8,905 nt of DNA from Acidobacteriota bacterium (GCA_024640445.1 JAHEEZ010000144.1:1-8905), one strand, 5' to 3'; counted from the stretch's first letter, positions 1-6,566 are shown. The notes: a model not told the origin generated them from the letters alone. Numbers and translations are program-made.

Positions 1-172
1 CTTCGCGGCTCTGCGGTTGGCTCTTGCCGCGGATTTTCGCTGAATACGCGGATAGGGGAACAATCAAACCTCAAATCCGCCTTCTCCGCGACATCAGCGG
101 CATCGATCGCTTCAAATCGATGAAGCTGCTTTCCTATCAACCTCTGCGCCCTCTGCGTGCTCCGCGGTTAAC
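1..172. repeat. GC-rich intergenic repeat with 9-base units, abutting folC
   Basis: No gene is supported here. The stretch is built of short related GC-rich words. At 141-167 there are three tandem nonamers, CCTCTGCGC, CCTCTGCGT and GCTCCGCGG, followed by TTAAC. At 1-16 the related words CTTCGCGG and CTCTGCGG occur, and at 29-56 CCGCGGATTTTCGC and ACGCGGAT. Between them lies a small hairpin, GCTTCA (109-114) with TGAAGC (121-126) around a 6-base loop. Read on the minus strand, the folC TAA stop (170-168) is the TTAA edge of the repeat. The style resembles GC-rich intergenic repeats that I recall as frequent in environmental genomes (Acidobacteria, Planctomycetes, Verrucomicrobia), but I could not search. 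The left boundary lies outside the window. It could also be an RNA-level 3' structure for the folC transcript, although there is no U-tract. Confidence 0.55.
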
Positions 173-1469
173 TTCTTTTCCTTACCGCGACGTTCTGTTC
201 CAGGAGATGCGCCTGAACATCGCCGATCAGATAGAGCGAACCCGTTACCAAGATCAGACCGCCTCCGCTCAATTCGCGTGCAAGACTTACCGCATCGCCG
301 ACAGTATCGGGCGCGAATACTCTCTCACGCGGAAACCCTTCCGGGACGAATTGCAGGAGGTCATCGACGTCCATCGCCCTCGGATTCGAGGGCTTTACAA
401 AGATCAAGCGTTCAGCGAGCGGAAACAGTATCTTCGAGATCTCTCCAAGGTCCTTGCCCGCCATCGCGGCGAACATCATTGTGATCGGCGCCTGAACATT
501 CTCGTGGAGATACTCCCGCAGGACCCTCGCTCCGGAAACATTGTGCGCGCCGTCAAACAGAAATCCTTCGCGGTATTCGATCCGCCCCCTGTGCGACGCT
601 CCCTCAAGCCCCTGAACCACCGCGGCCGCATCGATCACGATACCTTTTTCGGCGAGAGTTTCCGCCGCAGCGATCGCCGTGCGAGCGTTCGAGATCTGAT
701 GGCGGCCTGCCAGGCCGAGCCGCACATCCCGGTAGATCGCGATCGGCGAAGCGAACGTCACCTTGCCATCGTCTTCCGAAAAAGAAATATCATCTGCCCT
801 GACGAAACCGACTCCCTGTTCGGAGCATTTCCCTTCGATAACCGCCAGCGCGTCCGAAAGCTGTTCCGAAACAACCACCAGAGAGTCTTCGCGAATTATC
901 TCCGCCTTTTCGGCGGCGATCAGTGAGACCGTGTCGCCTAGCGTCTTCATATGGTCGAGATCGATCGGCGTCAGCACCGCCACCTCAGACCGCGCGGCTG
1001 TGGTCGCGTCGAATCTGCCTCCGAGGCCTGTTTCAAGGATGGCGAGATCGACCCCCGCGTCGGCGAACGCCAGTAGGGCCATCGCGGTAACGTGTTCAAA
1101 ATAGGTCGGCAACGCCTTCAGTTTGCCGCTTGCGACCAGCTCCTCGCCTTTTCCGCGTACGATCGTCGTGTACCGGGCGAACTGTTCTTCGGATATGTCC
1201 GCACCGTTGAGACGGATCCGCTCGGTGATGGAAACAAGGTGCGGAGACGTGTTCATACCCACCTTCAAACCGGCCGCAAGCGCCATCGATTCGAGGAACG
1301 CGCAGGTCGATCCTTTGCCGTTAGTTCCCGCGACCTGTACTTTCAGATATTTGTTTTCAGGGTGATCGAGCGCCTCGAACAGCGCGAAGGAGTTTTCGAG
1401 ACCGAACTTCCTGACCGAAAGTTCAAAGCCAAGACTAAGAAGATATTCCTGGGATTCCCTGAAGTCCAT
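168..1469 (-). CDS. folC: bifunctional folylpolyglutamate synthase / dihydrofolate synthase
   Basis: A 433-residue cytoplasmic enzyme of the Mur-ligase fold. It adds glutamate to folates with ATP, and in most bacteria also joins dihydropteroate to glutamate. Seen in the sequence: the P-loop AGTNGKGST at residues 47-55; the substrate-binding motif SPHLVSITERIRLNG near 75-89; LETGLGGRFDATTA at 145-158; LDHMKTLGDTVSLIAAEKAE at 171-190, whose lysine region matches the family's carbamylated lysine; GRHQISNARTA in the linker to the C-terminal domain; FDGAHN at 305-310; and the C-terminal VTGSLYLIGDV. Length is normal for FolC. The ATG is preceded by AGAAGG at good spacing, overlapping the TGA stop of the DinB gene, so translation is probably coupled. 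It is the last gene of the suhB-accD-DinB-folC group. The dihydrofolate synthase half is inferred from the family, not proven here. Confidence 0.96.
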   Translation of the reverse strand: MDFRESQEYLLSLGFELSVRKFGLENSFALFEALDHPENKYLKVQVAGTNGKGSTCAFLESMALAAGLKVGMNTSPHLVSITERIRLNGADISEEQFARYTTIVRGKGEELVASGKLKALPTYFEHVTAMALLAFADAGVDLAILETGLGGRFDATTAARSEVAVLTPIDLDHMKTLGDTVSLIAAEKAEIIREDSLVVVSEQLSDALAVIEGKCSEQGVGFVRADDISFSEDDGKVTFASPIAIYRDVRLGLAGRHQISNARTAIAAAETLAEKGIVIDAAAVVQGLEGASHRGRIEYREGFLFDGAHNVSGARVLREYLHENVQAPITMMFAAMAGKDLGEISKILFPLAERLIFVKPSNPRAMDVDDLLQFVPEGFPRERVFAPDTVGDAVSLARELSGGGLILVTGSLYLIGDVQAHLLEQNVAVRKRS

Positions 1470-1481
1470 CCTGGCGCCTTC

Positions 1482-1928
1482 TCAATCGGCCAGAAGCCTT
1501 CGGTGGTAATTGATCTGCCCGAGATGATAGTTGAGGTGGGTCAATAGATGGGCGAGGACCCAGGCATTCGTCCTCACTTCGCCGAGGAATTCCTGCGGAT
1601 AATCCGCTTCGAGGTCTTCATCCGTCATTGAACCGAACGATTCCGCTGCCGCGAGTGCCGCGGCTCGAAGTCCGCCGGCGACCTCTGCGCGGGAAATGTC
1701 TTTGTCGGCGAATTCCTTGTCCCGGTCCCTCACGTAGCCGCTGCCGCCGAGTACGGCGCCAATGAAATGATTGATATTGCCCGCGAGGTGCAGCGCCAGA
1801 TTTCCTCCCGAATTCCCGATCCCGTCAGCCAGGGTCCAGAGCGCTTCGTCCGAAACATACTTCTCAACTTCCTCCGCGGCTTTGCCGAGGTCCCTTGCGA
1901 ACAGCGAACTGAATACTTCGACCGACAT
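1482..1928 (-). CDS. DinB-fold four-helix protein (DUF1572-like)
   Basis: A 148-residue protein of the DinB/YfiT-like metalloenzyme superfamily, probably a compact four-helix bundle. Visible family marks are NSGGNLALHLAGNINHFIGA at residues 39-58, with His47, and the C-terminal LAHLLTHLNYHLGQI, with His127, His131 and His135. His47 plus two of the C-terminal histidines would form the usual metal triad of this fold. Length is typical. Some superfamily members are thiol-dependent transferases (mycothiol or bacillithiol) and others have no known reaction, so the substrate here cannot be named. It is not the DNA polymerase IV that shares the name DinB. It sits 10 bases after accD and 12 bases before folC on the same strand, so it is presumably cotranscribed. 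The start ATG is supported by that spacing; the ribosome binding site is weak. Confidence 0.85.
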   Translation of the reverse strand: MSVEVFSSLFARDLGKAAEEVEKYVSDEALWTLADGIGNSGGNLALHLAGNINHFIGAVLGGSGYVRDRDKEFADKDISRAEVAGGLRAAALAAAESFGSMTDEDLEADYPQEFLGEVRTNAWVLAHLLTHLNYHLGQINYHRRLLAD

Positions 1929-1938
1929 CTTGATTTGA

Positions 1939-2796
1939 TCACCCTTTATTCATCATGAAATCGAGCAGACGTATGATCGTGTCGCGCATTTCCCTGCGGT
2001 CGACCACCATATCCAACATCCCGTGCTCAAGAAGGAATTCGGACCTCTGAAAGCCCTTTGGCAGCTTCTGGCGGATCGTCTGTTCGATCACGCGCGGCCC
2101 CGCGAATCCTATCAGAGCTTTCGGTTCCGCGATGATCGCGTCCCCGAGCATCGCGAAGCTGGCGGTAACACCACCCGTCGTGGGATCGGTCAGCACGGAT
2201 ATGAAAGGAAGTCCCGCGTCATGAAGTTTGGCGAGCGTCACGGAGATCTTCGCCATCTGCATCAGCGAAAGCGTCCCTTCCTGCATACGCGCGCCGCCGG
2301 AAGCCGAAAATATTATTACGGCGCCGTCCGTCTTCAACGCCCGTTCGATCAGCCGCGTGATCTTCTCACCGACAGCCGAACCCATCGAGCCCCCGATGAA
2401 CGACATATCCATCGCGCCGGCGTAAACCTTGTGGCCTCCCACAGACCCCTTACCCGAGATTATCGCTTCCGGAAGTCCGGATTTTTTCTGGGCGTCCTTA
2501 ATTCGTTGCTTATAAGGCTTTGAATCGACAAAATCGAGCGGATCGTCGGAAACGACCTCATGGTCGAGTTCCTCGTAAGCGCCCTCGTCGAAAAGCATTT
2601 CAAGACGCTCGCGGGCGCCTATCCTGAAGTGGAATCCGCAGTGAATGCAGACCTGGTGCGATTCCGTCAGGTCGCGCTTATAGAGCGGCGTGTCGCACTC
2701 CGTGCATTTTACGAAGATTCCCTCCGTCCTGACCGTCTGATCTTCGCCCCGGGTCTGGTCGTCGATCTTAGGCTTGTCTCTTCGGAACCATGACAT
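1939..2796 (-). CDS. accD: acetyl-CoA carboxylase, carboxyltransferase subunit beta
   Basis: A 285-residue beta subunit of the acetyl-CoA carboxylase carboxyltransferase. With AccA it moves the carboxyl group from biotin on AccB to acetyl-CoA, giving malonyl-CoA for fatty acid synthesis in the cytoplasm. The N-terminal zinc ribbon is complete: Cys31, Cys34, Cys50 and Cys53 (CTEC and CIHC). The crotonase-like core shows SASGGARMQEGTLSLMQMAK at residues 164-183 and SVLTDPTTGGVTASFAMLGD at 200-219, then IGFAGPRVIEQT and LPKGFQRSEFLLEHGMLD. Length is slightly shorter than the E. coli protein (about 304), as is common. MSWFRR is a typical AccD start. No clear Shine-Dalgarno sequence precedes it. 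The gene follows the suhB-like gene by 54 bases with a promoter candidate in the gap, and leads into the DinB gene and folC. Confidence 0.97.
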   Translation of the reverse strand: MSWFRRDKPKIDDQTRGEDQTVRTEGIFVKCTECDTPLYKRDLTESHQVCIHCGFHFRIGARERLEMLFDEGAYEELDHEVVSDDPLDFVDSKPYKQRIKDAQKKSGLPEAIISGKGSVGGHKVYAGAMDMSFIGGSMGSAVGEKITRLIERALKTDGAVIIFSASGGARMQEGTLSLMQMAKISVTLAKLHDAGLPFISVLTDPTTGGVTASFAMLGDAIIAEPKALIGFAGPRVIEQTIRQKLPKGFQRSEFLLEHGMLDMVVDRREMRDTIIRLLDFMMNKG

Positions 2797-2807
2797 ATTG
2801 TGGTTTG

Positions 2808-2837
2808 ATTTTAGTTACACGCTCGGGCGTTTAGCAA
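2808..2837 (-). promoter_or_regulatory. candidate promoter for accD-DinB-folC
   Basis: On the minus strand TTGCTA (2837-2832) and TAAAAT (2813-2808) are separated by 18 bases. The expected transcription start, near 2801, would leave only about five bases before the accD ATG, so a transcript from here would be almost leaderless. The gap also contains a small ACGC-CCGA-GCGT hairpin between the two boxes. This is a by-eye consensus match only, and the group may instead be read through from the suhB-like gene. Confidence 0.35.
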
Positions 2838-2850
2838 GTCGGAATTTGAT

Positions 2851-3612
2851 TTACGAAAGCACTCCGAGGATCTCACTGTGGATGATCCCGTTGCTCGCGC
2901 AGATCGGCGGACGGTACACGCTGAATTCGCTTCCGTCATAGTTCGAAACCTTGCCGCCTGCTTCCTCGATCAGAAGGACACCGGCGGCGACATCCCAAGG
3001 GTTGAGACCTTCTTCCCAAAAGCCGTCAAACCTTCCGCAGGCGACATAAGCAAGGTCGATCGCCGCGGACCCGTCCCTTCGCACCGCTCTGGAAGCTAGA
3101 AGCATGTTGGCGAAATCCTTGGCAAAATGGGGCCTCTCGGATATGTCGTATGGAAACCCGGTGACGAGAAGCGAATCGCCCAGTTTCGCGGTTTCAGAAA
3201 CGCTGATCCGCTTGTTGTTCAGGCTCGCGCCGCGTCCTTTTTCCGCGGAGAACATCTCATCGCGGGTCGGATCGTATGTAACGGCCAGGACTATTCGCCC
3301 TTCGTGCTCGAGCGCGATATTCACGCAAAAGCAGGGATATCCGTGCGCGAAATTTGTCGTTCCGTCCAACGGATCGATTATCCACTTCCAGGTCCCTTCG
3401 CCGGATAGCACGGCCTCGCCCGATTCCTCCGCAAGTATCGAATGCCTGGGATAATATGTCTTTATCTTGTCAACGATGAACTTCTCCGAAGCAAGATCAG
3501 CTTCGGTAACAAGGTTGATCTCTCCCTTCTTGGAGATCTCTATCTTCCGCCCGAATTTCTCAAGCAGAATGTTTCCCGCCTCTCGGGCGGTTTCCATCGC
3601 AAAATTTAGCAT
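2851..3612 (-). CDS. suhB: inositol-1-monophosphatase family protein (SuhB-like)
   Basis: A 253-residue metal-dependent phosphatase of the inositol monophosphatase superfamily. The metal-binding signature is complete: TEAD at residues 36-39, EES at 62-64, the motif IIDPLDGTTNFAHG at 78-91 and the C-terminal motif WDVAAGVLLIEEAGG at 206-220. GSAAIDLAYV near 181-190 also fits. Length matches SuhB-type enzymes (about 265). The family includes inositol-1-phosphatase, histidinol-phosphatase and nucleotide (PAP) phosphatases. SuhB-type is favoured by length and motif wording, but the substrate is not settled. In E. coli SuhB also works with Nus factors in rRNA antitermination; whether this protein does is unknown. 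The start MLNFAMETAREAGN aligns with the usual SuhB N-terminus. The ATG sits only 14 bases after a terminator-like hairpin and has at best a weak GGA ribosome binding site, which points to leader control. Confidence 0.92.
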   Translation of the reverse strand: MLNFAMETAREAGNILLEKFGRKIEISKKGEINLVTEADLASEKFIVDKIKTYYPRHSILAEESGEAVLSGEGTWKWIIDPLDGTTNFAHGYPCFCVNIALEHEGRIVLAVTYDPTRDEMFSAEKGRGASLNNKRISVSETAKLGDSLLVTGFPYDISERPHFAKDFANMLLASRAVRRDGSAAIDLAYVACGRFDGFWEEGLNPWDVAAGVLLIEEAGGKVSNYDGSEFSVYRPPICASNGIIHSEILGVLS

Positions 3613-3735
3613 TGTCCAAAAACCAAGGATCGGCTGCCGGTTTTCAAATCATCCGGCAATGCCGATCCGATCCCGCCTTACCGCCGATCCAATCTCCGCG
3701 ATCGGCACGAGGCTTATTTCCTGAAAAATATATCA
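3613..3735 (-). promoter_or_regulatory. structured leader of the suhB-like gene with interchangeable arms
   Basis: On the minus strand, four copies of one 7-8-base word lie in series: arm A GCCGATC (3706-3700), arm B GGATCGGC (3690-3683), arm C GGATCGGC (3668-3661) and arm D GCCGATCC (3634-3627). A can pair with B (7 bp, 10-base loop). C can pair with D, and that pairing makes the terminator-like hairpin. B can also pair with D, and A with C, so two exclusive folds are possible. An extended -10 element, TG-A-TATATT, lies at 3735-3727 inside the end of the upstream gene and would start a leader of about 108 bases. No boxA-like sequence was seen. The regulation is inferred; only the repeats are seen. 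Confidence 0.45.
3618..3668 (-). terminator. terminator-like hairpin just before the suhB-like gene
   Basis: Read on the minus strand, GGATCGGC (3668-3661) pairs with GCCGATCC (3634-3627). Inside it GCCGG (3657-3653) pairs with CCGGC (3640-3636), giving 13 pairs with a small internal loop and a 12-base loop. A T-rich tract, TTGGTTTTTGG, follows at once. It can end the zinc-ribbon/esterase operon, but it stops only 14 bases short of the suhB-like start codon, leaving no room for a promoter after it. An attenuator role is therefore as likely as simple termination. Confidence 0.65.
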
Positions 3736-4172
3736 ACGTAATCGACTATGCCCTCGCACGGGCTGTCCATCTCCTGCAGACGCCAATACTTACGCTTACC
3801 GGTGATCTTGAACGTCATATCGCCTTCCCGAACGCACGGTTCGCCATTGTTGTTGTGGCTGACGCTGGTCACGATCTTTCCGTTGAATTTGAAATCGTAG
3901 CGGTTCACCTCGGTGATCACCCCTTCGATAGAAAGATAATCTTCGCTGTCACGGGCCTTCTGCTCGCCCTCCAGATAGAACATGCCTTCCTTTTCGGTGA
4001 CCGTTGCCTTCCCGAAATAGTCCCAGCTTATCCACTGGAGCGAGAACATATGCTTCCCGAGAAGCATATTCTTCGCCGTCTGGCTGTTAACGGCCGTCTT
4101 TTGCTGGGCAAAAACACCTGCCGCCAGCAAAAGAATGGAAGTGATGATAACTGTGTGTCTGGTGATTCTCAT
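3714..4172 (-). CDS. small secreted protein of unknown function
   Basis: A 152-residue protein that I cannot assign to a named family. The N-terminus MRITRHTVIITSILLLAAGV followed by FAQQ is a clear Sec signal peptide with probable cleavage after residue 22. The mature part, about 130 residues, is rich in Lys, Glu, Tyr and Phe with alternating hydrophobic residues, as in a beta-barrel or lipocalin-like fold. It has two cysteines, in EPCVREG and DSPCEG, that could form one disulfide outside the cytoplasm. Phrases such as LQWISWDYFGKATV and FKITGKRKYWRLQEMDSPC look strongly patterned, suggesting a conserved family. The start is chosen because its ATG overlaps the esterase TGA as ATGA (4172-4169) and has AAAGGA just upstream. 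A longer reading that begins further upstream in the esterase gene would lose the signal peptide. Cotranscription suggests a role linked to the secreted esterase. Confidence 0.82.
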   Translation of the reverse strand: MRITRHTVIITSILLLAAGVFAQQKTAVNSQTAKNMLLGKHMFSLQWISWDYFGKATVTEKEGMFYLEGEQKARDSEDYLSIEGVITEVNRYDFKFNGKIVTSVSHNNNGEPCVREGDMTFKITGKRKYWRLQEMDSPCEGIVDYVDIFFRK

Positions 4173-5065
4173 TTGTCCTTTCCGATGAATTTTCCGGCCA
4201 GCTGAAGGAACTCCACGATCTGCTCGTCCCAGTACGGCCATTCGTGCTTTCCAGGGCGCTCGCGGAATTCGTGCGGCACCTTCATCTTCAGCAATTCCCC
4301 CGAGAAATCCCGATTCTGGCCGATCAGGCCGTCTTCGGTACCGCAATCGAAATAAAGGAACGGCAGGTCTTTCACCTGTTCTTGCTTAACTGCCGCAAGC
4401 AGTTTGAAGACATCGTTCTCGGCCCGGACCTTGCTGTCCATCGGTCCGAATACTGCGTTCAGCGAATCGGCAAGCGCCTTCCATCCTGTGAACGCCGCTC
4501 CGTCGAATTCCGCGCCTCGCACCGCTCCGCTGAAAGAACCCGCAAGCGCGAATCTTTCGGGATGTTTCAGAGCGAGTTTCACAGATCCGTAACCGCCCAT
4601 CGAAAGGCCGGCGATGAATCGCCCCGGCCGATCGACTCTTGATTTGTATTTCGTCTCGACAGCGGGGATAAGGTCTTCGAAGATGAAACTCTCGTACCTG
4701 TCTTTCGGCGCGTTCAGAGCGTCGGTGTACCAGCCGTCATTGCCCTCGGGCATCACGATGATCAGATCGTACGGTGCCGAGTGCTCGACCACCTTCGATC
4801 TCTCCGCCCAATCGCCGTAATGACCGGTCAGTCCGTGCAAAAGGTAGAGCACCGGATACCGCTTTTCGCCTGCCGCAGAATACCCTTTGGGGAGGATCAC
4901 GTTATACGGCACCTTTCGTTCAAGCGACTTGCTGTCCAGGTACTCTGTGGACAGGCGCGCCTGCGCTTGCGCGCCGCCGGCAAGAACCGAAAGGAGAACG
5001 AAAAGAAGGCCCGCCGCCGAAAACGCCCGGACCTTTAGTACTGACCTCAATTCTGAATTTCTCAT
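4169..5065 (-). CDS. secreted alpha/beta-hydrolase esterase (FrmB / esterase D-type)
   Basis: A 298-residue serine esterase of the putative esterase family (PF00756: S-formylglutathione hydrolase, esterase D, antigen 85-like). Residues 1 to about 35 form a signal peptide (MRNSELRSVLKVRAF, a hydrophobic stretch, then AQA), so it should act in the periplasm or outside the cell. The oxyanion-side motif YLLHGLTGHYGDW is at about 74-86. The nucleophile elbow is GLSMGGYGS, with Ser155. Asp245 (CGTEDGL) and His274 (GKHEWPYWD) complete the triad. Secretion argues against the cytosolic formaldehyde-detoxification role of FrmB; a polysaccharide-linked acyl ester such as acetyl, feruloyl or mycolyl-like is more likely, but the substrate is unknown. 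The start at 5065 is preferred over an ATG seven codons upstream because it makes an ATGA overlap with the zinc-ribbon gene. Confidence 0.9.
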   Translation of the reverse strand: MRNSELRSVLKVRAFSAAGLLFVLLSVLAGGAQAQARLSTEYLDSKSLERKVPYNVILPKGYSAAGEKRYPVLYLLHGLTGHYGDWAERSKVVEHSAPYDLIIVMPEGNDGWYTDALNAPKDRYESFIFEDLIPAVETKYKSRVDRPGRFIAGLSMGGYGSVKLALKHPERFALAGSFSGAVRGAEFDGAAFTGWKALADSLNAVFGPMDSKVRAENDVFKLLAAVKQEQVKDLPFLYFDCGTEDGLIGQNRDFSGELLKMKVPHEFRERPGKHEWPYWDEQIVEFLQLAGKFIGKDK

Positions 5066-5349
5066 TTGAAGAACCGGCTGAGCCAACCGGAGTCCTCGTT
5101 ATTGTCTACGACCTGCGCGAGTTCGCCGGCGTCGAGCCAGACACCCGAACATTTGTCGCATACATCTATCGCGATCCCCTCATATTCCGTCTCGAAAAGG
5201 TGGCCGTCGCATTTGGGGCAGTCAACGTGAAGGTCTTTGACCTCCTCGGTCTCGAGCTTAGCCTTCATCTTCTCGATGAGCTCTCTTTCTTTGCGTCTGA
5301 AATACTCGTTCTCAAGCGCTTTGCCGCGCTCTTCCAACATATCTGACAT
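5062..5349 (-). CDS. TFIIB-type zinc-ribbon protein
   Basis: A 95-residue cytoplasmic protein with a single zinc ribbon of the zf-TFIIB type. The metal ligands are Cys44 and Cys47 (CPKC) and Cys64 and Cys67 (CDKC), followed by the family's GVWLDAGEL. Residues 5-40 are highly charged (EERGKALENEYFRRKERELI and onward) and probably form a helix or coiled coil. The tail ends in WLSRFFK. Members of this family occur in many bacteria; their role is not established, and nucleic-acid or protein binding is only a guess. It is the first gene of a three-gene operon: its TGA overlaps the esterase ATG by four bases. The start ATG has GGAG 11 bases upstream, and a good promoter candidate lies about 45 bases upstream. 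Confidence 0.88.
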   Translation of the reverse strand: MSDMLEERGKALENEYFRRKERELIEKMKAKLETEEVKDLHVDCPKCDGHLFETEYEGIAIDVCDKCSGVWLDAGELAQVVDNNEDSGWLSRFFK

Positions 5350-5392
5350 TTATGTGGTGTCTCCGTAATAAAAGATTTTCTTATCAGAGAGA

Positions 5393-5421
5393 AAAATAGC
5401 AGACTCTTTCGGAACATTCAA
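5393..5421 (-). promoter_or_regulatory. sigma70-type promoter of the zinc-ribbon/esterase operon
   Basis: On the minus strand TTGAAT (5421-5416) and TATTTT (5398-5393) are spaced by exactly 17 bases. A start near 5386 gives a leader of about 37 bases with GGAG before the ATG at 5349. The rest of the 112-base gap between the DUF2270 gene and this operon holds a direct repeat (GGGAA words at 5428-5442) and no convincing terminator. Confidence 0.55.
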
Positions 5422-5461
5422 AAACGCGGGAAATGGCGGGAATCTTCCGGGCAGAGGTAGG

Positions 5462-6373
5462 TCAGGCGTTGGTCTTATGGATCACCGAACTCGTACGCTG
5501 GCGTGCCCTCTTTGCACGGCGTATCGTGTTTCGACGGCGCGCCCTTGAATCAGCCCAACGGGACACCTGCTGGATCGGATGCCATTCAAACTCTTCCTGT
5601 GATTGGACCTCGCTCGAAGCCCGCTTCAGTTTCAGCGTTCCGACCGCAAACGCGAGCACGATGGAATTGAAAACAATGCCGGCGATGATCACCAGCCAGC
5701 CTGGCGCGAGTCCCACGGAAGCCCTTTGAAGAAAGACATCGAGATTCGGAGTCGGATACGGATGCAGGTAGACTTTGAGCGCCCAGCTTAAGGCCAGAAG
5801 CACAAAGATCCATATGTAATTGGACCGCAGACGCCTGCCCACCGCTTCCCATTCGCTGATGGTGAAATGGGGACTTATCAGGTCTGAGGAAATGTGTTCC
5901 GCCCATTCCTTGTCCGGCGGGATCGAACGGTAAGAGAGCATCGGCGCGATGTAGCCAGTTTCAAGCACCCTTACACGATTCGCCCACACTTCGTAATATC
6001 GGTAGCGCCGCGCCTCCATGAAGAGGAATATCGCGACAAGTATCGAGTTGATGGGGATGGCGAAATGCGGATTGTCCGGCGAACTGAAAACGAACGAAAG
6101 CGTGGCGCCAGCCGTGATCACGGCCCAGTTGGTCGTCGCGTCCAGCCTCGTACGCCAGACGTTCGAACGAGCGACCTCACCGCGATAAAAATGGATCATC
6201 GCGGTGTTGAAATCGCTCAGCGCCAGTTTTTGGGGAATAGATGTCGGATCGGTCTTCGGTTTTTGCTTCCGCTCACGCACTTCTTCCGTTAGCGATACCA
6301 AAGCGGGATTTTCGCTGTGAAGCCGAAGGCTTTTTATAAATGCGTCTTCTGTCTCGTGAATGTCTTCACTCAT
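5462..6373 (-). CDS. DUF2270 integral membrane protein
   Basis: A 303-residue inner-membrane protein of the DUF2270 family, whose function is unknown. The family's marks are in the N-terminal half: LSDFNTAMIHFYRGEVARSN at residues 52-71, then VWRTRLDATTNWAVITAGAT. Hydrophobic segments lie at about 83-98, 104-119, 186-203 and 222-246, giving probably four membrane passes. The loop between the second and third passes carries EARRYRYYEVWANRVRVLE and IPPDKEW. The C-terminal 50 residues are strongly basic (RARRRNTIRRAKRARQR) and would lie in the cytoplasm with the N-terminus, where they could touch lipid head groups or nucleic acid. It appears to be a single-gene unit, 112 bases upstream of the zinc-ribbon operon and divergent from tadA. 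The start MSEDIHE has only a distant AGGGG as ribosome binding site. Confidence 0.88.
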   Translation of the reverse strand: MSEDIHETEDAFIKSLRLHSENPALVSLTEEVRERKQKPKTDPTSIPQKLALSDFNTAMIHFYRGEVARSNVWRTRLDATTNWAVITAGATLSFVFSSPDNPHFAIPINSILVAIFLFMEARRYRYYEVWANRVRVLETGYIAPMLSYRSIPPDKEWAEHISSDLISPHFTISEWEAVGRRLRSNYIWIFVLLALSWALKVYLHPYPTPNLDVFLQRASVGLAPGWLVIIAGIVFNSIVLAFAVGTLKLKRASSEVQSQEEFEWHPIQQVSRWADSRARRRNTIRRAKRARQRTSSVIHKTNA

Positions 6374-6422
6374 ACGTCGGGCGGGACCCCTAAAAGCCGT
6401 TCCGGGGAGAAACGACGTAAGA

Positions 6423-6451
6423 TGTTTATCATTTTAGTAACCCTGATGCAA
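6423..6451 (-). promoter_or_regulatory. candidate promoter of the DUF2270 gene
   Basis: On the minus strand TTGCAT (6451-6446) and TAAACA (6428-6423) have a 17-base spacer. The start would lie about 40-45 bases before the ATG at 6373. The match is moderate. A 7-bp inverted repeat sits immediately upstream of the -35 box. Confidence 0.4.
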
Positions 6452-6454
6452 GGA

Positions 6455-6481
6455 TTACGGAATGGCGGCGGCAGTCCGTAA
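6455..6481. promoter_or_regulatory. 7-bp inverted repeat in the divergent intergenic region
   Basis: TTACGGA (6455-6461) and its exact reverse complement TCCGTAA (6475-6481) flank a 13-base spacer. The repeat lies just upstream of the candidate DUF2270 -35 box and about 90 bases upstream of the tadA promoter. It could be an operator for a dimeric regulator or a hairpin. A further TTACGG at 6506-6511 is a partial copy. The remaining intergenic sequence from 6482 to 6566 shows nothing else I can name. Confidence 0.35.
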
Positions 6482-6566
6482 GGGAATAAGGTGTTCTTCC
6501 CGAATTTACGGCTGAAAACGGCGTTCTTTCAGATCCCCGACCGATAAGCATCCTAACGGCGTTTCC

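Noticed and set aside
24..926. 300-residue plus-strand open frame
   Set aside because: It is antisense to folC, whose motifs are complete, and its beginning lies in the repeat. No domain is visible.
4173..4346. N-terminal extension of the small secreted protein by 58 residues
   Set aside because: It would run inside the esterase gene and bury the signal peptide. The ATG at 4172 has AAAGGA and an ATGA overlap.
5422..5461. Terminator for the DUF2270 gene
   Set aside because: Only a 4-bp GGAA/TTCC pairing with a two-base loop and direct GGGAA repeats are present; neither makes a convincing terminator.
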